The notes under the pieces are model-generated. The model made no database searches, was not told the DNA's origin, and was given only the letters and a program-made list of their open reading frames with translations. 64,000 nucleotides of DNA from Pilimelia columellifera (GTDB lineage: Bacteria > Actinomycetota > Actinomycetes > Mycobacteriales > Micromonosporaceae). A program made the translations under genes and the position numbers. The DNA is taken from NCBI RefSeq assembly GCF_039532605.1, contig NZ_BAAARY010000001.1, forward strand, positions 434,001 to 498,000. The letters are read 5' to 3'. Every line of letters begins with the position of its first letter. Position 1 is the first letter of the stretch. Below, piece by piece: positions 26,108-34,507 of the stretch.

Positions 26108-27406
26108 TCACGCGTCCGCCCCTTCGGCGTCGGACTCGTCGTCGGTCGACTTGTTGGCGCGACGGGCCCGTGGCCGACGCGGGGGCGTGGCCTTCGGGGT
26201 ATCGGCGTCTGCCGCCGACTCGACATCGGCCTGACCCTCGGACGGGGCGCCGGCCATCAGCGAGCGGTCAGGGTCGGCGCCGTCGGCGAACAACGGCCCG
26301 CCGGGCCTGCCCGGGGCCGATGGCGCGGTCGGCTTCGTGTCGGGCGTTGACTCCGGCGCCGCTGATTTGCCGAGACTGAATCGCATCCGTGGCAGCGCCC
26401 GCTTGGAACCAGGCGACGAGGGCGCTGGCCCGTCGGCGTCGACGGCCGCGTCGACGGCTGGGGTCGGTAGTGTTCGGGGGGCCCGCCGTGGTCGGGCGGC
26501 GGCTGGCCGCCCTGCGGGCCGGCCCGGCCCGCGTTCGCCCTGGAACGCCACCGCGAGGACCGAGCCGGCGAGGCCGGCGAGCACAACGTACGGCGCGACA
26601 AGGTAGGCCGACAGGTGGGCGGTCTGGACGCCGAAGGCGCTGGGGCCGGCGGCCAGATACGCCGACGCGATCAGGAACGGGCCCGCGGCGCCGGAGATCG
26701 CCGCCCCGAGGCGGTGCCGACCGGGCCGACCTGCCGCCAGGACCCCGATGAGGACGGCGCCGCCGATCGCCAGCGCCGTGCCCGGCAGGTGCATGTCGCG
26801 GAACCAGCCGTCATCGGCCGAGACGCCCATTGGCCAGCCGGCGAGCGCCACCGGCGCCGCCTGGGAAAGCGCCCCGGCGACAACCGCGACGACCGTGACC
26901 AACCAGGCAAAGCCGACGGTGCCAAGGAGATTGCGGGCGATCGGGGGTGACCGCAGCGCGGCCGCGGCGACGACGAGACCGACGAGCAGGCCGGCCAGTC
27001 CGTATGCCGCGGCGGCGGTCATCGGTGGCAGCCCGCCCGCGTGCCGGGTGGCCCGCGCCGGCGCGGCGATCAACGCCACGGGCAGCAGTGTGCCGGCAGC
27101 GGCCGAGGCCAGCAGCACGAACCGCCACAGGCCATCGGAACCAGCGGCGACGGGGCGGCCGTTGCTGTCGCTGACCGCGGGTTCGTGCAGACGTGTGGAC
27201 CGGTCGGCGATGAGCGCCCCGAGGACGACGGACGCGGCGGCGACCCACGTTGCCCAGGCGGCGTTGCCGGCCCAGGCGGTCTCATCGGCCTGTGGTGGCC
27301 AGGTGATGATGCCGAGGCCGTATGCCAGGCCGAGTTGTGCTGCGCCGGCGCCGGCGGCGACTGCGACTGCGGTGTTTATTGGTCCACGCCACTGTCTGCC
27401 ACCCAT
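26108..27406 (-). CDS. Multi-pass membrane protein with a disordered C-terminal tail
   Basis: This 432-residue protein of unknown function has about eight hydrophobic segments in the first 300 residues (for example VAVAAGAGAAQLGLAYGLG, GLLVGLVVAAAAL and LVAPYVVLAGLAGSVLAVAF). A roughly 130-residue tail rich in Pro, Arg, Ala and acidic residues follows, ending DESDAEGADA. ATG 27406 (MGGRQWRGPINTAV) is chosen because the first helix follows directly; the longer frame upstream is not convincing and no strong ribosome binding site is seen. It is divergent from the PASTA-protein gene. Confidence 0.7.
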   Translation of the reverse strand: MGGRQWRGPINTAVAVAAGAGAAQLGLAYGLGIITWPPQADETAWAGNAAWATWVAAASVVLGALIADRSTRLHEPAVSDSNGRPVAAGSDGLWRFVLLASAAAGTLLPVALIAAPARATRHAGGLPPMTAAAAYGLAGLLVGLVVAAAALRSPPIARNLLGTVGFAWLVTVVAVVAGALSQAAPVALAGWPMGVSADDGWFRDMHLPGTALAIGGAVLIGVLAAGRPGRHRLGAAISGAAGPFLIASAYLAAGPSAFGVQTAHLSAYLVAPYVVLAGLAGSVLAVAFQGERGPGRPAGRPAAARPRRAPRTLPTPAVDAAVDADGPAPSSPGSKRALPRMRFSLGKSAAPESTPDTKPTAPSAPGRPGGPLFADGADPDRSLMAGAPSEGQADVESAADADTPKATPPRRPRARRANKSTDDESDAEGADA

Positions 27407-27645
27407 GCGGGGGAGCGTAGCGGCGGCGTTGGGCTCTGGCGAACTCCTCAAATACCGCGCCAAGGGGCAACCACTGGCACCCGTAACATCTGGGCGTAGC
27501 TGCCAGTTTGCGTCTTCTGCAAATTGCGACGGACAACGCTCGACAGCCCGAGAGTCCGCTGGATCGGGTGAAATCGGGCTGATGCTGGGGACGTCGGGCT
27601 ACTTTGAGGGCGAGGCTTTCGCGGTGGAGGCATCAGGAGGCGTTG

Positions 27646-28413
27646 ATGGCCGGCAGTGAGCGCGACCCCGACGGCGAGCAGCCTGACCGCCCCCGGTGGG
27701 CAGCCGACGACACCGCCGCCGTACCTCCGATCCGGGACAACCCCGCCGGCGCCGCTCCAGGCGGGCCGCCCGACGACGACGCCACCCGCGCTCTGCCGCC
27801 GATCGGGGACGGCACCGCGGTGCTCCCGCCGGTCGCCGACGACGGCCCCTGGCAGGCGCGCGCGGAGGTCCCGCAGCGCAGCGAAGTCACCGAGCAGACC
27901 CAGTGGACGGAGTCCGAGCCGGCGAACGACCGCTGGTGGCTGCCGCTCGTGCTCGGGCTGGTCGGCCTGATCCTGCTGGGGCTCGTCGGCTACGGACTGT
28001 GGCTGTTGTTCGGCGAGAACGACGACCCGGCGACCCCCGTGGTCAGCCCGTCGGCGACCGCCGCCCCGACGTTGTCGCCGACCCGCTCGCCGTCCCCGCC
28101 CCCGTCCCTGTCGGCGCCGGCATCCCAGACGGCCGCCCCGCGGGTCGTCGTTCCGGACGTCACCGGGTTGTCCCGCGCGGAGGCGCGAGAGCGGCTGGAG
28201 GCGGTGGGGCTCGCCTACCAGCTGCGGTACCGGTCCACCGGCGAGGTCGACCCGGGCACGGTGCTGGAGACCGATCCGGCGCCGGGCGCCCGGGTCTCCC
28301 GGGACGCGGTGGTCACTCTGGTGATCGCCGAGCGTCCGCCGGCGACCAGGCCGTCGACCACCTCGCCGCCCGCGTCGTTCGCGCCCGAGGAGCCGGTCAC
28401 GCCGACGCTGTGA
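27646..28413 (+). CDS. Single-pass membrane protein with one extracellular PASTA domain
   Basis: This 255-residue protein has a Pro/Asp-rich cytoplasmic N-terminus (about 1-95), one membrane helix (about 97-121, LPLVLGLVGLILLGLVGYGL) and a Ser/Pro linker. One PASTA domain (about 165-228) starts VVPDVTGLSRAEARERLEAV, and a Pro/Thr tail follows. PASTA domains bind peptidoglycan fragments and occur in PknB kinases; here there is no kinase domain. AGGAGG (27635-27640) fixes ATG 27646 as the start. A wall-sensing or anchoring role is an inference. Confidence 0.85.
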   Translation: MAGSERDPDGEQPDRPRWAADDTAAVPPIRDNPAGAAPGGPPDDDATRALPPIGDGTAVLPPVADDGPWQARAEVPQRSEVTEQTQWTESEPANDRWWLPLVLGLVGLILLGLVGYGLWLLFGENDDPATPVVSPSATAAPTLSPTRSPSPPPSLSAPASQTAAPRVVVPDVTGLSRAEARERLEAVGLAYQLRYRSTGEVDPGTVLETDPAPGARVSRDAVVTLVIAERPPATRPSTTSPPASFAPEEPVTPTL

Positions 28414-28422
28414 CCGCTGGTG

Positions 28423-28908
28423 TCACCAGTGGCGGCGACGCTGACCCACCAGGGCCAGTCCGATCAGCGAGATCGTCAGCCCGAACGCTCCGGTGTAGAC
28501 GAGCGATCTCCGTGAGCTGGCGTCGACCATCGGCCCGGATGACAGCGGCGGCTCCTGCTGGGCGGTTACGGGGCCCGGCGTCGCGGACGGACTCGGCGCC
28601 GGGGCCGGCGGTGACGCGGGCGTCGGCCGGGTGACCGCCCGCGGGGCGCCCGCCTTGGGTCTGACCCGCGCCGCACGGGCGTCCGGGGCTGATCGCGTCG
28701 GCGGCGTGGTCGGACGCGCCGACGGCGAACCGGTGGCGTCAGGGGCGCCGGTCGGGGGCTCCACGCCAGGGGTCGGGGAGGTAGCGGCCGGCCCGGACGG
28801 GGCGGGCGGCCAACTGGGCGTCGGCTGTGCCCGGGCCGCGCCCGCTCCGGCGGTGAGCAGGCCGACGACGGTGGCCACGATGACGACCACGACGCGGTTT
28901 AGACGCAT
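28423..28908 (-). CDS. Secreted Pro/Ala-rich protein with C-terminal membrane anchor
   Basis: This 161-residue protein has an N-terminal signal peptide (MRLNRVVVVIVATVVGLLTA) and a long Pro/Ala/Thr/Ser-rich stalk. A C-terminal hydrophobic helix (LVYTGAFGLTISLIGLALVG) is followed by QRRRHW, a positive stop-transfer tail. The layout resembles a sortase substrate, but I see no LPXTG-like motif before the helix. It is convergent with the PASTA gene, with nine bases between the stops. Function is unknown. Confidence 0.75.
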   Translation of the reverse strand: MRLNRVVVVIVATVVGLLTAGAGAARAQPTPSWPPAPSGPAATSPTPGVEPPTGAPDATGSPSARPTTPPTRSAPDARAARVRPKAGAPRAVTRPTPASPPAPAPSPSATPGPVTAQQEPPLSSGPMVDASSRRSLVYTGAFGLTISLIGLALVGQRRRHW

Positions 28909-29059
28909 GACACCGCCCGGTTGGCGCGGGGTCCGAATTGATGCGTGGGGCCTGGGAGGGCTGTTTCTGATGCTACGGGCGTCGGGAGCCTGTCAGCGGG
29001 GAAATTGACGAGCCGGGCACAGCCGGCCCGGCGGGGCGCTGATACGGGTTGGCTGCTGG

Positions 29060-29353
29060 CTAGCTGACGCAGAGTGTGCGCGGACGGGACGCGGTGGCGC
29101 GGCTCGTGCGGCGGACGGCCCGGGCGCGTTGCTCGGCGCCGACTGACACCTGCCGCAGCCCGTCGACACGGACGAAGATGGAGCGGCGCTCGACGGCGTC
29201 GCCGGCGGAGTTGAGCGCATAGCCGTCCAGCCAGGCCCAGCCGTCGTAGGTGGGCCAGTCGTGGACGCGAATGACGCGGAACAGCAGCGGGGCCACGAAC
29301 TGGACGCTGGCGGAACGGGTTACTTCGAGCACATCACCGGATCGGGGTAGCAC
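29060..29353 (-). CDS. Small hypothetical protein
   Basis: This 97-residue protein starts at GTG 29353 and has a CAGGAG-like ribosome binding site a few bases upstream. Its middle part, VTRSASVQFVAPLLFRVIRV followed by HDWPTYDGWAWLDGYALN, has balanced composition and several tryptophans, unlike a shadow frame. No family was recognised. The sequence suggests a small beta-rich cytoplasmic protein. Confidence 0.6.
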   Translation of the reverse strand: MLPRSGDVLEVTRSASVQFVAPLLFRVIRVHDWPTYDGWAWLDGYALNSAGDAVERRSIFVRVDGLRQVSVGAEQRARAVRRTSRATASRPRTLCVS

Positions 29354-29830
29354 CTGGACTCCTGTCCCGAACTGTCGTCGCGTGTTGCCGGGGGTTGAAC
29401 ACGGGCTGCGGATCGGGGGTTGGTCAGGCCGGCCGAAGGCGTTTGTCCCCTGCCGGTGCGGTTGGCTGACCCGACCAACACCCGTCTACTCCGCGGCTCA
29501 CCCGCCGACGCAGCCTTGGGCGCGCATGTGTCGGCGGGGCTTTTTCCACGGAGCGTCTGTGACGGGCGACGTCCGTGCCCGAACTCTCCGTAGTGGCAGT
29601 AGTTTCACATTGTCGCTTCTGCCAGGCATTTACCTGTTGGGAGCCATTAAGGCAGCCCAAAAACGAACAATGAGTGACCTTTGCCCTACGGACAGCTTGC
29701 ATCACGAACATGATCAATGCAAGTTGCATGGTGCAGATTCCATGCTTTGAAGGCGACATCTACTCCGTTCGGTGGTTGATGGGCTGTGTCCACCGACGTA
29801 ACACTGATCCCGAAGCCGGCGGAGGTGACC
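29354..29830. other. 477-base intergenic region with a terminator-like hairpin and AT-rich repeats
   Basis: No convincing gene is seen. It contains a hairpin with a T-tract (29501-29545). About 200 bases of unusually AT-rich DNA (about 29600-29780) precede the HTH gene, with two small inverted repeats: CTTGCAT/ATGCAAG (29696-29723) and GCATGG/CCATGC shortly after. These are candidate binding sites for the HTH regulator downstream. A small RNA ending at the hairpin is possible. Confidence 0.5.
29501..29545 (+). terminator. Intrinsic terminator-like hairpin with T-tract
   Basis: CCCGCCGAC (29501-29509) pairs with GTCGGCGGG (29530-29538) and is followed by GCTTTTT. This is an intrinsic terminator reading the plus strand, yet no plus-strand gene lies upstream for over 1 kb. 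It may end a small RNA or protect the HTH promoter from readthrough. Confidence 0.6.
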
Positions 29831-30712
29831 GTGACCGAACGACGCAGCCCGACCATTCGGCGTCGTCGACTGGGGGCTGAGCTCCGTCGCCATCGCGAGG
29901 CGGCCGGGGTGACCATCGACGTCGCCGCCTTCCGCCTCGAGTGCTCGGCGTCAAAGATCTCCCGGATCGAGACTGGCCACAACTCCGTCACCCCCCGGGA
30001 CGTCGCGTCGCTGCTGGCCATCTACGGGATTAACGGCGTTGTCGCCGACGAGCTGGTCGAGATCGCCCGCCAGGCGCGGCAGAAGGGTTGGTGGCACCCG
30101 TACAGCGCCATCCTGACCGGCGCATATGTGGGACTTGAGGCGGCGGCCTCGTCGATTCGGGCCTATGAGCAGCAGGTCGTCCCAGGTCTGCTGCAGACCG
30201 ACGACTACGCCCGTGCCATGATCCGCGCCGCCCGCCCGAACATCACAGTGGACGAGGTCGAGGCGCGGGTGCGAGTCCGATTGGGACGCCAGTCGTTACT
30301 GAGACAGGACGACCTGCTCAACCTGTGGGTGGTGCTCGACGAGGCGGTGGTGAGTCGCCCAGTCGGCGGGGACGCCGTCATGCGGTCCCAGTTGCAGCGC
30401 CTGTCACAAGCCGCGGAGCGTCCGAACATCACGCTCCAGCTGCTGCCCTTCTCGGTCGGAGGGCATGCGGGGATGGATGGATCATTCGCCATCCTGCGCT
30501 TCCCGGAACCGGGCGACCCGGACGTCGTCTATGCCGAGAACGCCACTGGTGGGTTGTTCATCGAAAAGAGCGACGAAATGGACAAGTATCAGGACATTTT
30601 CCGGCACATCCGCGCGGCGGCCCTCAGTCCGGACGAGTCAGCCGCCCAGCTTGCCGAACTGGCAAAGGAGCCACTGTGGAACTTGAGGCCAAAGGATTCC
30701 GCGTCAACCTGA
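29831..30712 (+). CDS. Helix-turn-helix regulator (XRE type with DUF5753 domain)
   Basis: This 293-residue regulator has an N-terminal XRE helix-turn-helix (RRLGAELRRHREAAGVTIDV, then CSASKISRIETG). It is followed by the DUF5753 sensor domain that includes YEQQVVPGLLQTDDYARAM and ATGGLFIEKSDE. Such proteins pair with DUF397 proteins in many copies per actinomycete genome; the Streptomyces WhiJ-like and AbaA-like loci influence development. GTG 29831 is chosen because GGAGG lies five bases before it; GTG 29786 would add fifteen residues. The DUF397 gene overlaps its 3' end by 37 bases. Confidence 0.88.
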   Translation: MTERRSPTIRRRRLGAELRRHREAAGVTIDVAAFRLECSASKISRIETGHNSVTPRDVASLLAIYGINGVVADELVEIARQARQKGWWHPYSAILTGAYVGLEAAASSIRAYEQQVVPGLLQTDDYARAMIRAARPNITVDEVEARVRVRLGRQSLLRQDDLLNLWVVLDEAVVSRPVGGDAVMRSQLQRLSQAAERPNITLQLLPFSVGGHAGMDGSFAILRFPEPGDPDVVYAENATGGLFIEKSDEMDKYQDIFRHIRAAALSPDESAAQLAELAKEPLWNLRPKDSAST

Positions 30713-30903
30713 GCAACGCCAGGTGGTTCAAGAGCACCCGGAGCGGGCCCAACTGCGACAACTGCGTTGAAGTCGCCTTCGTCGACGGCGCCATCGCCGT
30801 GCGGGATTCAAAGAACACCGCCGGTCCAGCCCTGCTGTTCACGCCCGACGAATGGGACGCCTTCGTCGGCGGCGCCAAGGACGGCGAGTTCGACCTCGGC
30901 TGA
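30676..30903 (+). CDS. DUF397 protein
   Basis: This 75-residue DUF397 protein contains ARWFKSTRSGPNCDNCVEVA, VRDSKNTAGPALLF and FTPDEWDAFVGGAKDGEFD, the complete family pattern. Start is GTG 30676 with AAGGAG six bases before it, inside the end of the HTH gene. DUF397 proteins are thought to act with the neighbouring HTH regulator, probably as a small cognate partner; the mechanism is not settled. Confidence 0.9.
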   Translation: MELEAKGFRVNLSNARWFKSTRSGPNCDNCVEVAFVDGAIAVRDSKNTAGPALLFTPDEWDAFVGGAKDGEFDLG

Positions 30904-30979
30904 TCCCCCCGCCCCTCGCGTACCGGTGCGGCCGACACCCCTGGCGCACCGGTACGCGTCTCACAGTGAGGCAGGCCCC

Positions 30980-31447
30980 ATGACCGCGGACAGTTTCGGC
31001 GACGAGCCCGCCGGCGCCCAGGCCGCCGCCTATGGCGGCTTCAGGGGTTTCGACGATCACGAGCCCCCGCGTCCCAAACGATCGCAGGCGGTGGTGAACG
31101 GCGGCCGAGCCCGGGTGCCCGAGCAGCTCAGCGTGTCCGATCCGGCGCCTCGCGTCGCCAAGCCTGCCGTCGAACGCCCCGATGACCGAAAGGCGCCGGA
31201 GCGACCCGGCGCCGACCCCGCCGGGCTGCAAGACACGTTGCCGGAGTTCGTCGCAGGCGGGTGGGACGGCAGCGGCACGGTAGCTGCGCACCCGCTCCTA
31301 CGCGGTCTGCTGCTCGAACTCCCGCCCAAGGGCGCCGCGCTGCCGCCCGGCTGGCTGGACCGCTGGTTCGATGCGGCCCGCTCGATTCTGGAGCTGCTCT
31401 ACGCCAACGGCCAGGCACCTACCGCCGACGACTCCCGGCGAGGCTGA
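30980..31447 (+). CDS. Hypothetical protein in the HTH-DUF397 operon
   Basis: This 155-residue protein starts at ATG 30980, 76 bases after the DUF397 stop. The N-terminal 90 residues are polar and probably disordered. The last 60 are compact and helical: HPLLRGLLLELPPKGAALPP, then GWLDRWFDAARSILELLYA. No family was recognised. Same-strand proximity suggests it is a third member of the regulatory locus. Confidence 0.6.
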   Translation: MTADSFGDEPAGAQAAAYGGFRGFDDHEPPRPKRSQAVVNGGRARVPEQLSVSDPAPRVAKPAVERPDDRKAPERPGADPAGLQDTLPEFVAGGWDGSGTVAAHPLLRGLLLELPPKGAALPPGWLDRWFDAARSILELLYANGQAPTADDSRRG

Positions 31448-31492
31448 CCAGCTACCAACTGGCGCCGTGGTCCAGGATCGGTAAGGCGCCGT

Positions 31493-32299
31493 TCAGACCG
31501 CGAAGCGCGACGGTCGCTCGGTCGCCGCCGCCGGCGGGGCGGCCCGCCACACCCCCACCTTCTGCGCGGCGAGCCTGGCCAGATACGCCGGATTGAGCAG
31601 GACGTACCGGCGCCACAGCCGCCTGGGTTCCAGGCCCAGGCGCCACAGCCACTCAAGACCGTGCCGCTGCATCCAGGCGGGCGGGTTCCGCAGCTGGCCG
31701 GCGTGGTAGTCGAACGCGGCGCCGACGGCCATGAGCGGCATGTCCAGCAGCGACCGCATCGCGTAGGCGAAGATCTCCTGACGCGGGCAGCCGAGACCGA
31801 CCAGGACCAGGCGGGCGCCGGAGGCGCTGATCCGGGAAGCGATCGCGGCGTCCTCGCCCGGCGCCACGTCCCGGAACTTGGACGCCTCCACCCCGGCCAG
31901 CTTCAGCGCCGGGAACATGTGCTCCAGGCTCGGCACGAGCCTGGCCAGGGTCTGGTCGGTGGAGCCGTACAGATACACCGGCAGACCCTCGTCGGCGCAA
32001 CGAGCCAGCACGCGCAGGGTCAGCTCCGGGCCGTAGACCCGGTCGGCGAGACCGGCATCGTGCAGCAGGTTCAACGCCCAGCGCACCGGCTGGCCGTCCG
32101 GAGTGACCAGGTCGAAGCTGTTCAGCCGGGCGTTGTGCGCGGGATCGAGCACGCCGGTCATGACGCCGTGGACGGCCAGCGCCGTCATGGCGAAGGGCCG
32201 TCGGTCCCGGGCCGCCGCGATGATCCGCCCGGCCGCCGCGTCGTAGTCGACGATGTCGACCAGGACGCCGAGGACATTGCGTTTGCCGCCGACGGTCAC
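31493..32299 (-). CDS. WecB/TagA/CpsF family glycosyltransferase
   Basis: This 268-residue GT26-family enzyme transfers an N-acetylhexosamine-type sugar to a lipid-linked acceptor. Signatures are FDLVTPDGQPVRWAL, VYLYGSTDQT and LVGLGCPRQEIFAYAM. Start is GTG 32299, overlapping the TGA of the upstream epimerase (GTGA), so the two are co-translated. The pair likely makes or attaches a surface sugar. Acceptor and sugar cannot be read from sequence. Confidence 0.88.
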   Translation of the reverse strand: MTVGGKRNVLGVLVDIVDYDAAAGRIIAAARDRRPFAMTALAVHGVMTGVLDPAHNARLNSFDLVTPDGQPVRWALNLLHDAGLADRVYGPELTLRVLARCADEGLPVYLYGSTDQTLARLVPSLEHMFPALKLAGVEASKFRDVAPGEDAAIASRISASGARLVLVGLGCPRQEIFAYAMRSLLDMPLMAVGAAFDYHAGQLRNPPAWMQRHGLEWLWRLGLEPRRLWRRYVLLNPAYLARLAAQKVGVWRAAPPAAATERPSRFAV

Positions 32300-33375
32300 G
32301 AGCCGGACCCGGGAACCCACTTGTCGACGTTCGCCTCGTGGATCTCCCGCATGATCATCGGAACGTCGTAGACCTGTTTCCAGTCCGGGTAGTCGGCCTG
32401 GAAGGCGGCGTTGGAGCCGATCCACCACCGGTGGTCGCCGATCCGGTTGGCCTCGTGGTACTCGGTGACCATCTCGTTGCCGGTGATCTCCTGGGCCAGG
32501 GCGAACGCCTCCAGGTGCGAGGTGTTCGAACGCCGCCCGCCGCCCATGTTGTAGACCGCGGCTGAGCGTGGGCTCCGGAAGAACGCCTCGAACGCCGAGA
32601 CGACATCATGGGAGTGGATGGCGTCGCGGACCATCTTGCCCTTGTAGCCGAAGATCTTGTAGAGCCGACGCTCCATGTTGCACCGCATGACATACGCGAG
32701 GAAGCCGTGCAGTTCGGTGGCGCTGTGCGCCGGCCCGGTGAGCGTCCCGCCCCGGAAGCAGGCGGTCCTCATGTCGAAGTAGCGGCCGTACTCCTGCACC
32801 ATGACGTCCGCCGCGACTTTGGAGGCGCCGAAGACCGAGTGCAGGCACGCGTCGATGGACATGTCCTCGGCGATGCCGTTGAAGTACGGGTGGTCCGCGG
32901 CCAGCTCGTACCGGGTCTCCTGCTCGATCAGCGGCAGGCTGTTGGGCCGGTCACCGTAGACCTTGTTCGTCGAGCAGTGGATGAACGGGGCGCCCGGGCA
33001 GTGGTCCCGAACGTTCTGGAGCAGGTTCAACGTCCCGGTGGCGTTGACGTCGAAGTCGGTGAAGGGGTCCCGGACGGCCCAGTCGTGCGAGGGCTGGGCG
33101 GCGGTGTGGATGACGACGGCGATGCTACGGCCGTACCGGCTGAACAGACCCGCCAACGCCGCACGGTCCCGGATGTCGACATCGTGGTGGGTGTAGACCT
33201 CGCCCAGGTCGCTGGTGAGCCGGACGACGTTCCAGGCGGTCGACGCCTCGGCGCCGAAGAACTGGCGCCGCATGTCGTTGTCGATGCCGACGACGTCGAG
33301 GCCGAGCGAGGCGAAGTGCCGCACCGCCTCGGAACCGATCAGACCCGCGGATCCAGTTATCAGCGCGACAGCCAC
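32296..33375 (-). CDS. NAD-dependent epimerase/dehydratase resembling CDP-paratose 2-epimerase
   Basis: This 359-residue extended SDR has a Rossmann motif ITGSAGLIGSEAV at the start. The region CFRGGTLTGPAHSATELHGF, FGYKGKMVRDAIHSHDVV and YNMGGGRRSNTSHLEA matches the CDP-paratose 2-epimerase (tyvelose) group. At the usual catalytic YxxxK the sequence is FGASK, with Phe for Tyr. Start is GTG 33375 (VAVALITG). It is co-translated with the CpsF-type transferase. The activity is probably nucleotide-sugar modification, but the Phe leaves the exact reaction open. Confidence 0.82.
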   Translation of the reverse strand: MAVALITGSAGLIGSEAVRHFASLGLDVVGIDNDMRRQFFGAEASTAWNVVRLTSDLGEVYTHHDVDIRDRAALAGLFSRYGRSIAVVIHTAAQPSHDWAVRDPFTDFDVNATGTLNLLQNVRDHCPGAPFIHCSTNKVYGDRPNSLPLIEQETRYELAADHPYFNGIAEDMSIDACLHSVFGASKVAADVMVQEYGRYFDMRTACFRGGTLTGPAHSATELHGFLAYVMRCNMERRLYKIFGYKGKMVRDAIHSHDVVSAFEAFFRSPRSAAVYNMGGGRRSNTSHLEAFALAQEITGNEMVTEYHEANRIGDHRWWIGSNAAFQADYPDWKQVYDVPMIMREIHEANVDKWVPGSGS

Positions 33376-33449
33376 GCGACCACCCCTCGGCAGACAGGCC
33401 CGAATCATACGACAGCAGGACCCGGCGAGAACCGGGCCCTGCTGTCGGC

Positions 33450-33535
33450 TGGTGGGGATGGGGGGAGTTGAACCCCCACGTCCTTTCGGACACACGGACC
33501 TGAACCGTGCGCGTCTGCCATTCCGCCACATCCCC
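33450..33535 (-). tRNA. tRNA-Leu (CAG)
   Basis: This is a type II tRNA on the minus strand: acceptor GGGGATG/CATCCCC, anticodon loop TTCAGGT with anticodon CAG, a long variable arm (TGTCCGAAAGGACGT), T-loop GTTCAACT, discriminator A (33453) and encoded CCA (33452-33450). A tRNA-Leu next to fhaA is also seen in mycobacteria. Confidence 0.96.
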
Positions 33536-33765
33536 AGATGTGGATCGCTCGTTGAGGCTAGCTGACGCGGTTCCCGTGGAATTTCCAGGCTCGCGGGAGC
33601 GCCGGCCCACAAGGGTTGTAGGACCCCAGAGCGATGCCGAAAAAGACTAGCACGATGCCGTCGGAGCGAACGCGGGGCATAGTCGAGTCGCCGGGAGGCG
33701 GTCGCGCCCTGACCATGAGAGCGGTCAGCGGATACCATCAGGTCCGCGGAACCGAGGAGGAGCCG

Positions 33766-34503
33766 GTGAGTGTGCTACAGCGCTTCGAGAAACGCCTTGA
33801 GGGAATGGTCGAAGGGGCCTTCGCCAAGGTGTTCAAGGGGGTCGTCCACCCCGTGGAGATCCTCACCGCCATGCAGCGGGAGGCAGAGGCGCACAAGGCC
33901 ATCCTGGCTGGTGGGCGGACCCTGGTGCCCAACCGGTACGTGATCGACCTGTCGCCGTACGACCACAGCCGGCTCGCCCCGTACGCGGCGGCGCTGGCCC
34001 AGGAGCTCGCCCAGTCCCAGGCGGAGTTCATCGGCGAGCAGGCATGGACGGTGTACGGCGACGTCATCGTCGAGGTGGAGCGCGGCGACGGGCTGGACAC
34101 CGGCATGTTCCGGGTCACCGCCGAGGTCTACACCGGCGGCGACGTCGCTCCCGCGCCGTCCGGCTATGACGAGGCGCCCTATCAGCCGTACGACGCCGGC
34201 GGTTACCAGCAACCCGCCGCCCCCGCCGCCCGCCTGCTGGGCGCGGACGGCCGTAGCTACCCGCTCCAGCCCGGCTCCACCGTCATCGGCCGGGGCGACC
34301 AGGCCAACATGCGGCTGCCGGACGTCGGCATCTCACGCCGGCACGCCCGGCTCGACTACGACGGCAACCAGGCCGTCCTCACCGATCTGGGTTCGACGAA
34401 CGGCACGACGGTGAACGGCCAGCGTGTCTCGGCCGTCTCGTTGAACCCCGGTGACATCATCCAGCTCGGGACGACCACCCTGACGTTCCGTCTGGACGGC
34501 TAA
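33766..34503 (+). CDS. fhaA: FHA domain protein with DUF3662 N-terminus (FhaA)
   Basis: This 245-residue protein has an N-terminal DUF3662 domain (VLQRFEKRLEGMVEGAFAKV, then VHPVEILTAMQREAE) and a C-terminal FHA domain (STVIGRGDQANMRLPDVGIS, then SRRHARLDY and DLGSTNGTTVN). FHA domains bind phosphothreonine. In mycobacteria FhaA binds phosphorylated MviN and PknB, linking kinase signalling to wall synthesis. GAGGAGG fixes GTG 33766; a longer upstream frame is not family-like. It is first gene of the fhaA-to-pknB operon. Confidence 0.94.
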   Translation: MSVLQRFEKRLEGMVEGAFAKVFKGVVHPVEILTAMQREAEAHKAILAGGRTLVPNRYVIDLSPYDHSRLAPYAAALAQELAQSQAEFIGEQAWTVYGDVIVEVERGDGLDTGMFRVTAEVYTGGDVAPAPSGYDEAPYQPYDAGGYQQPAAPAARLLGADGRSYPLQPGSTVIGRGDQANMRLPDVGISRRHARLDYDGNQAVLTDLGSTNGTTVNGQRVSAVSLNPGDIIQLGTTTLTFRLDG

Positions 34504-34507
34504 GACC

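Noticed and set aside
24494..26350. 618-codon plus-strand frame over the glutamate-cysteine ligase gene
   Set aside because: Arg/Pro-rich alternative frame; the GCS2 frame has family motifs and a ribosome binding site.
28423..28908. Pro/Ala-rich surface protein as a class E sortase substrate
   Set aside because: The anchor layout fits, but no LAXTG or LPXTG-type motif precedes the C-terminal helix.
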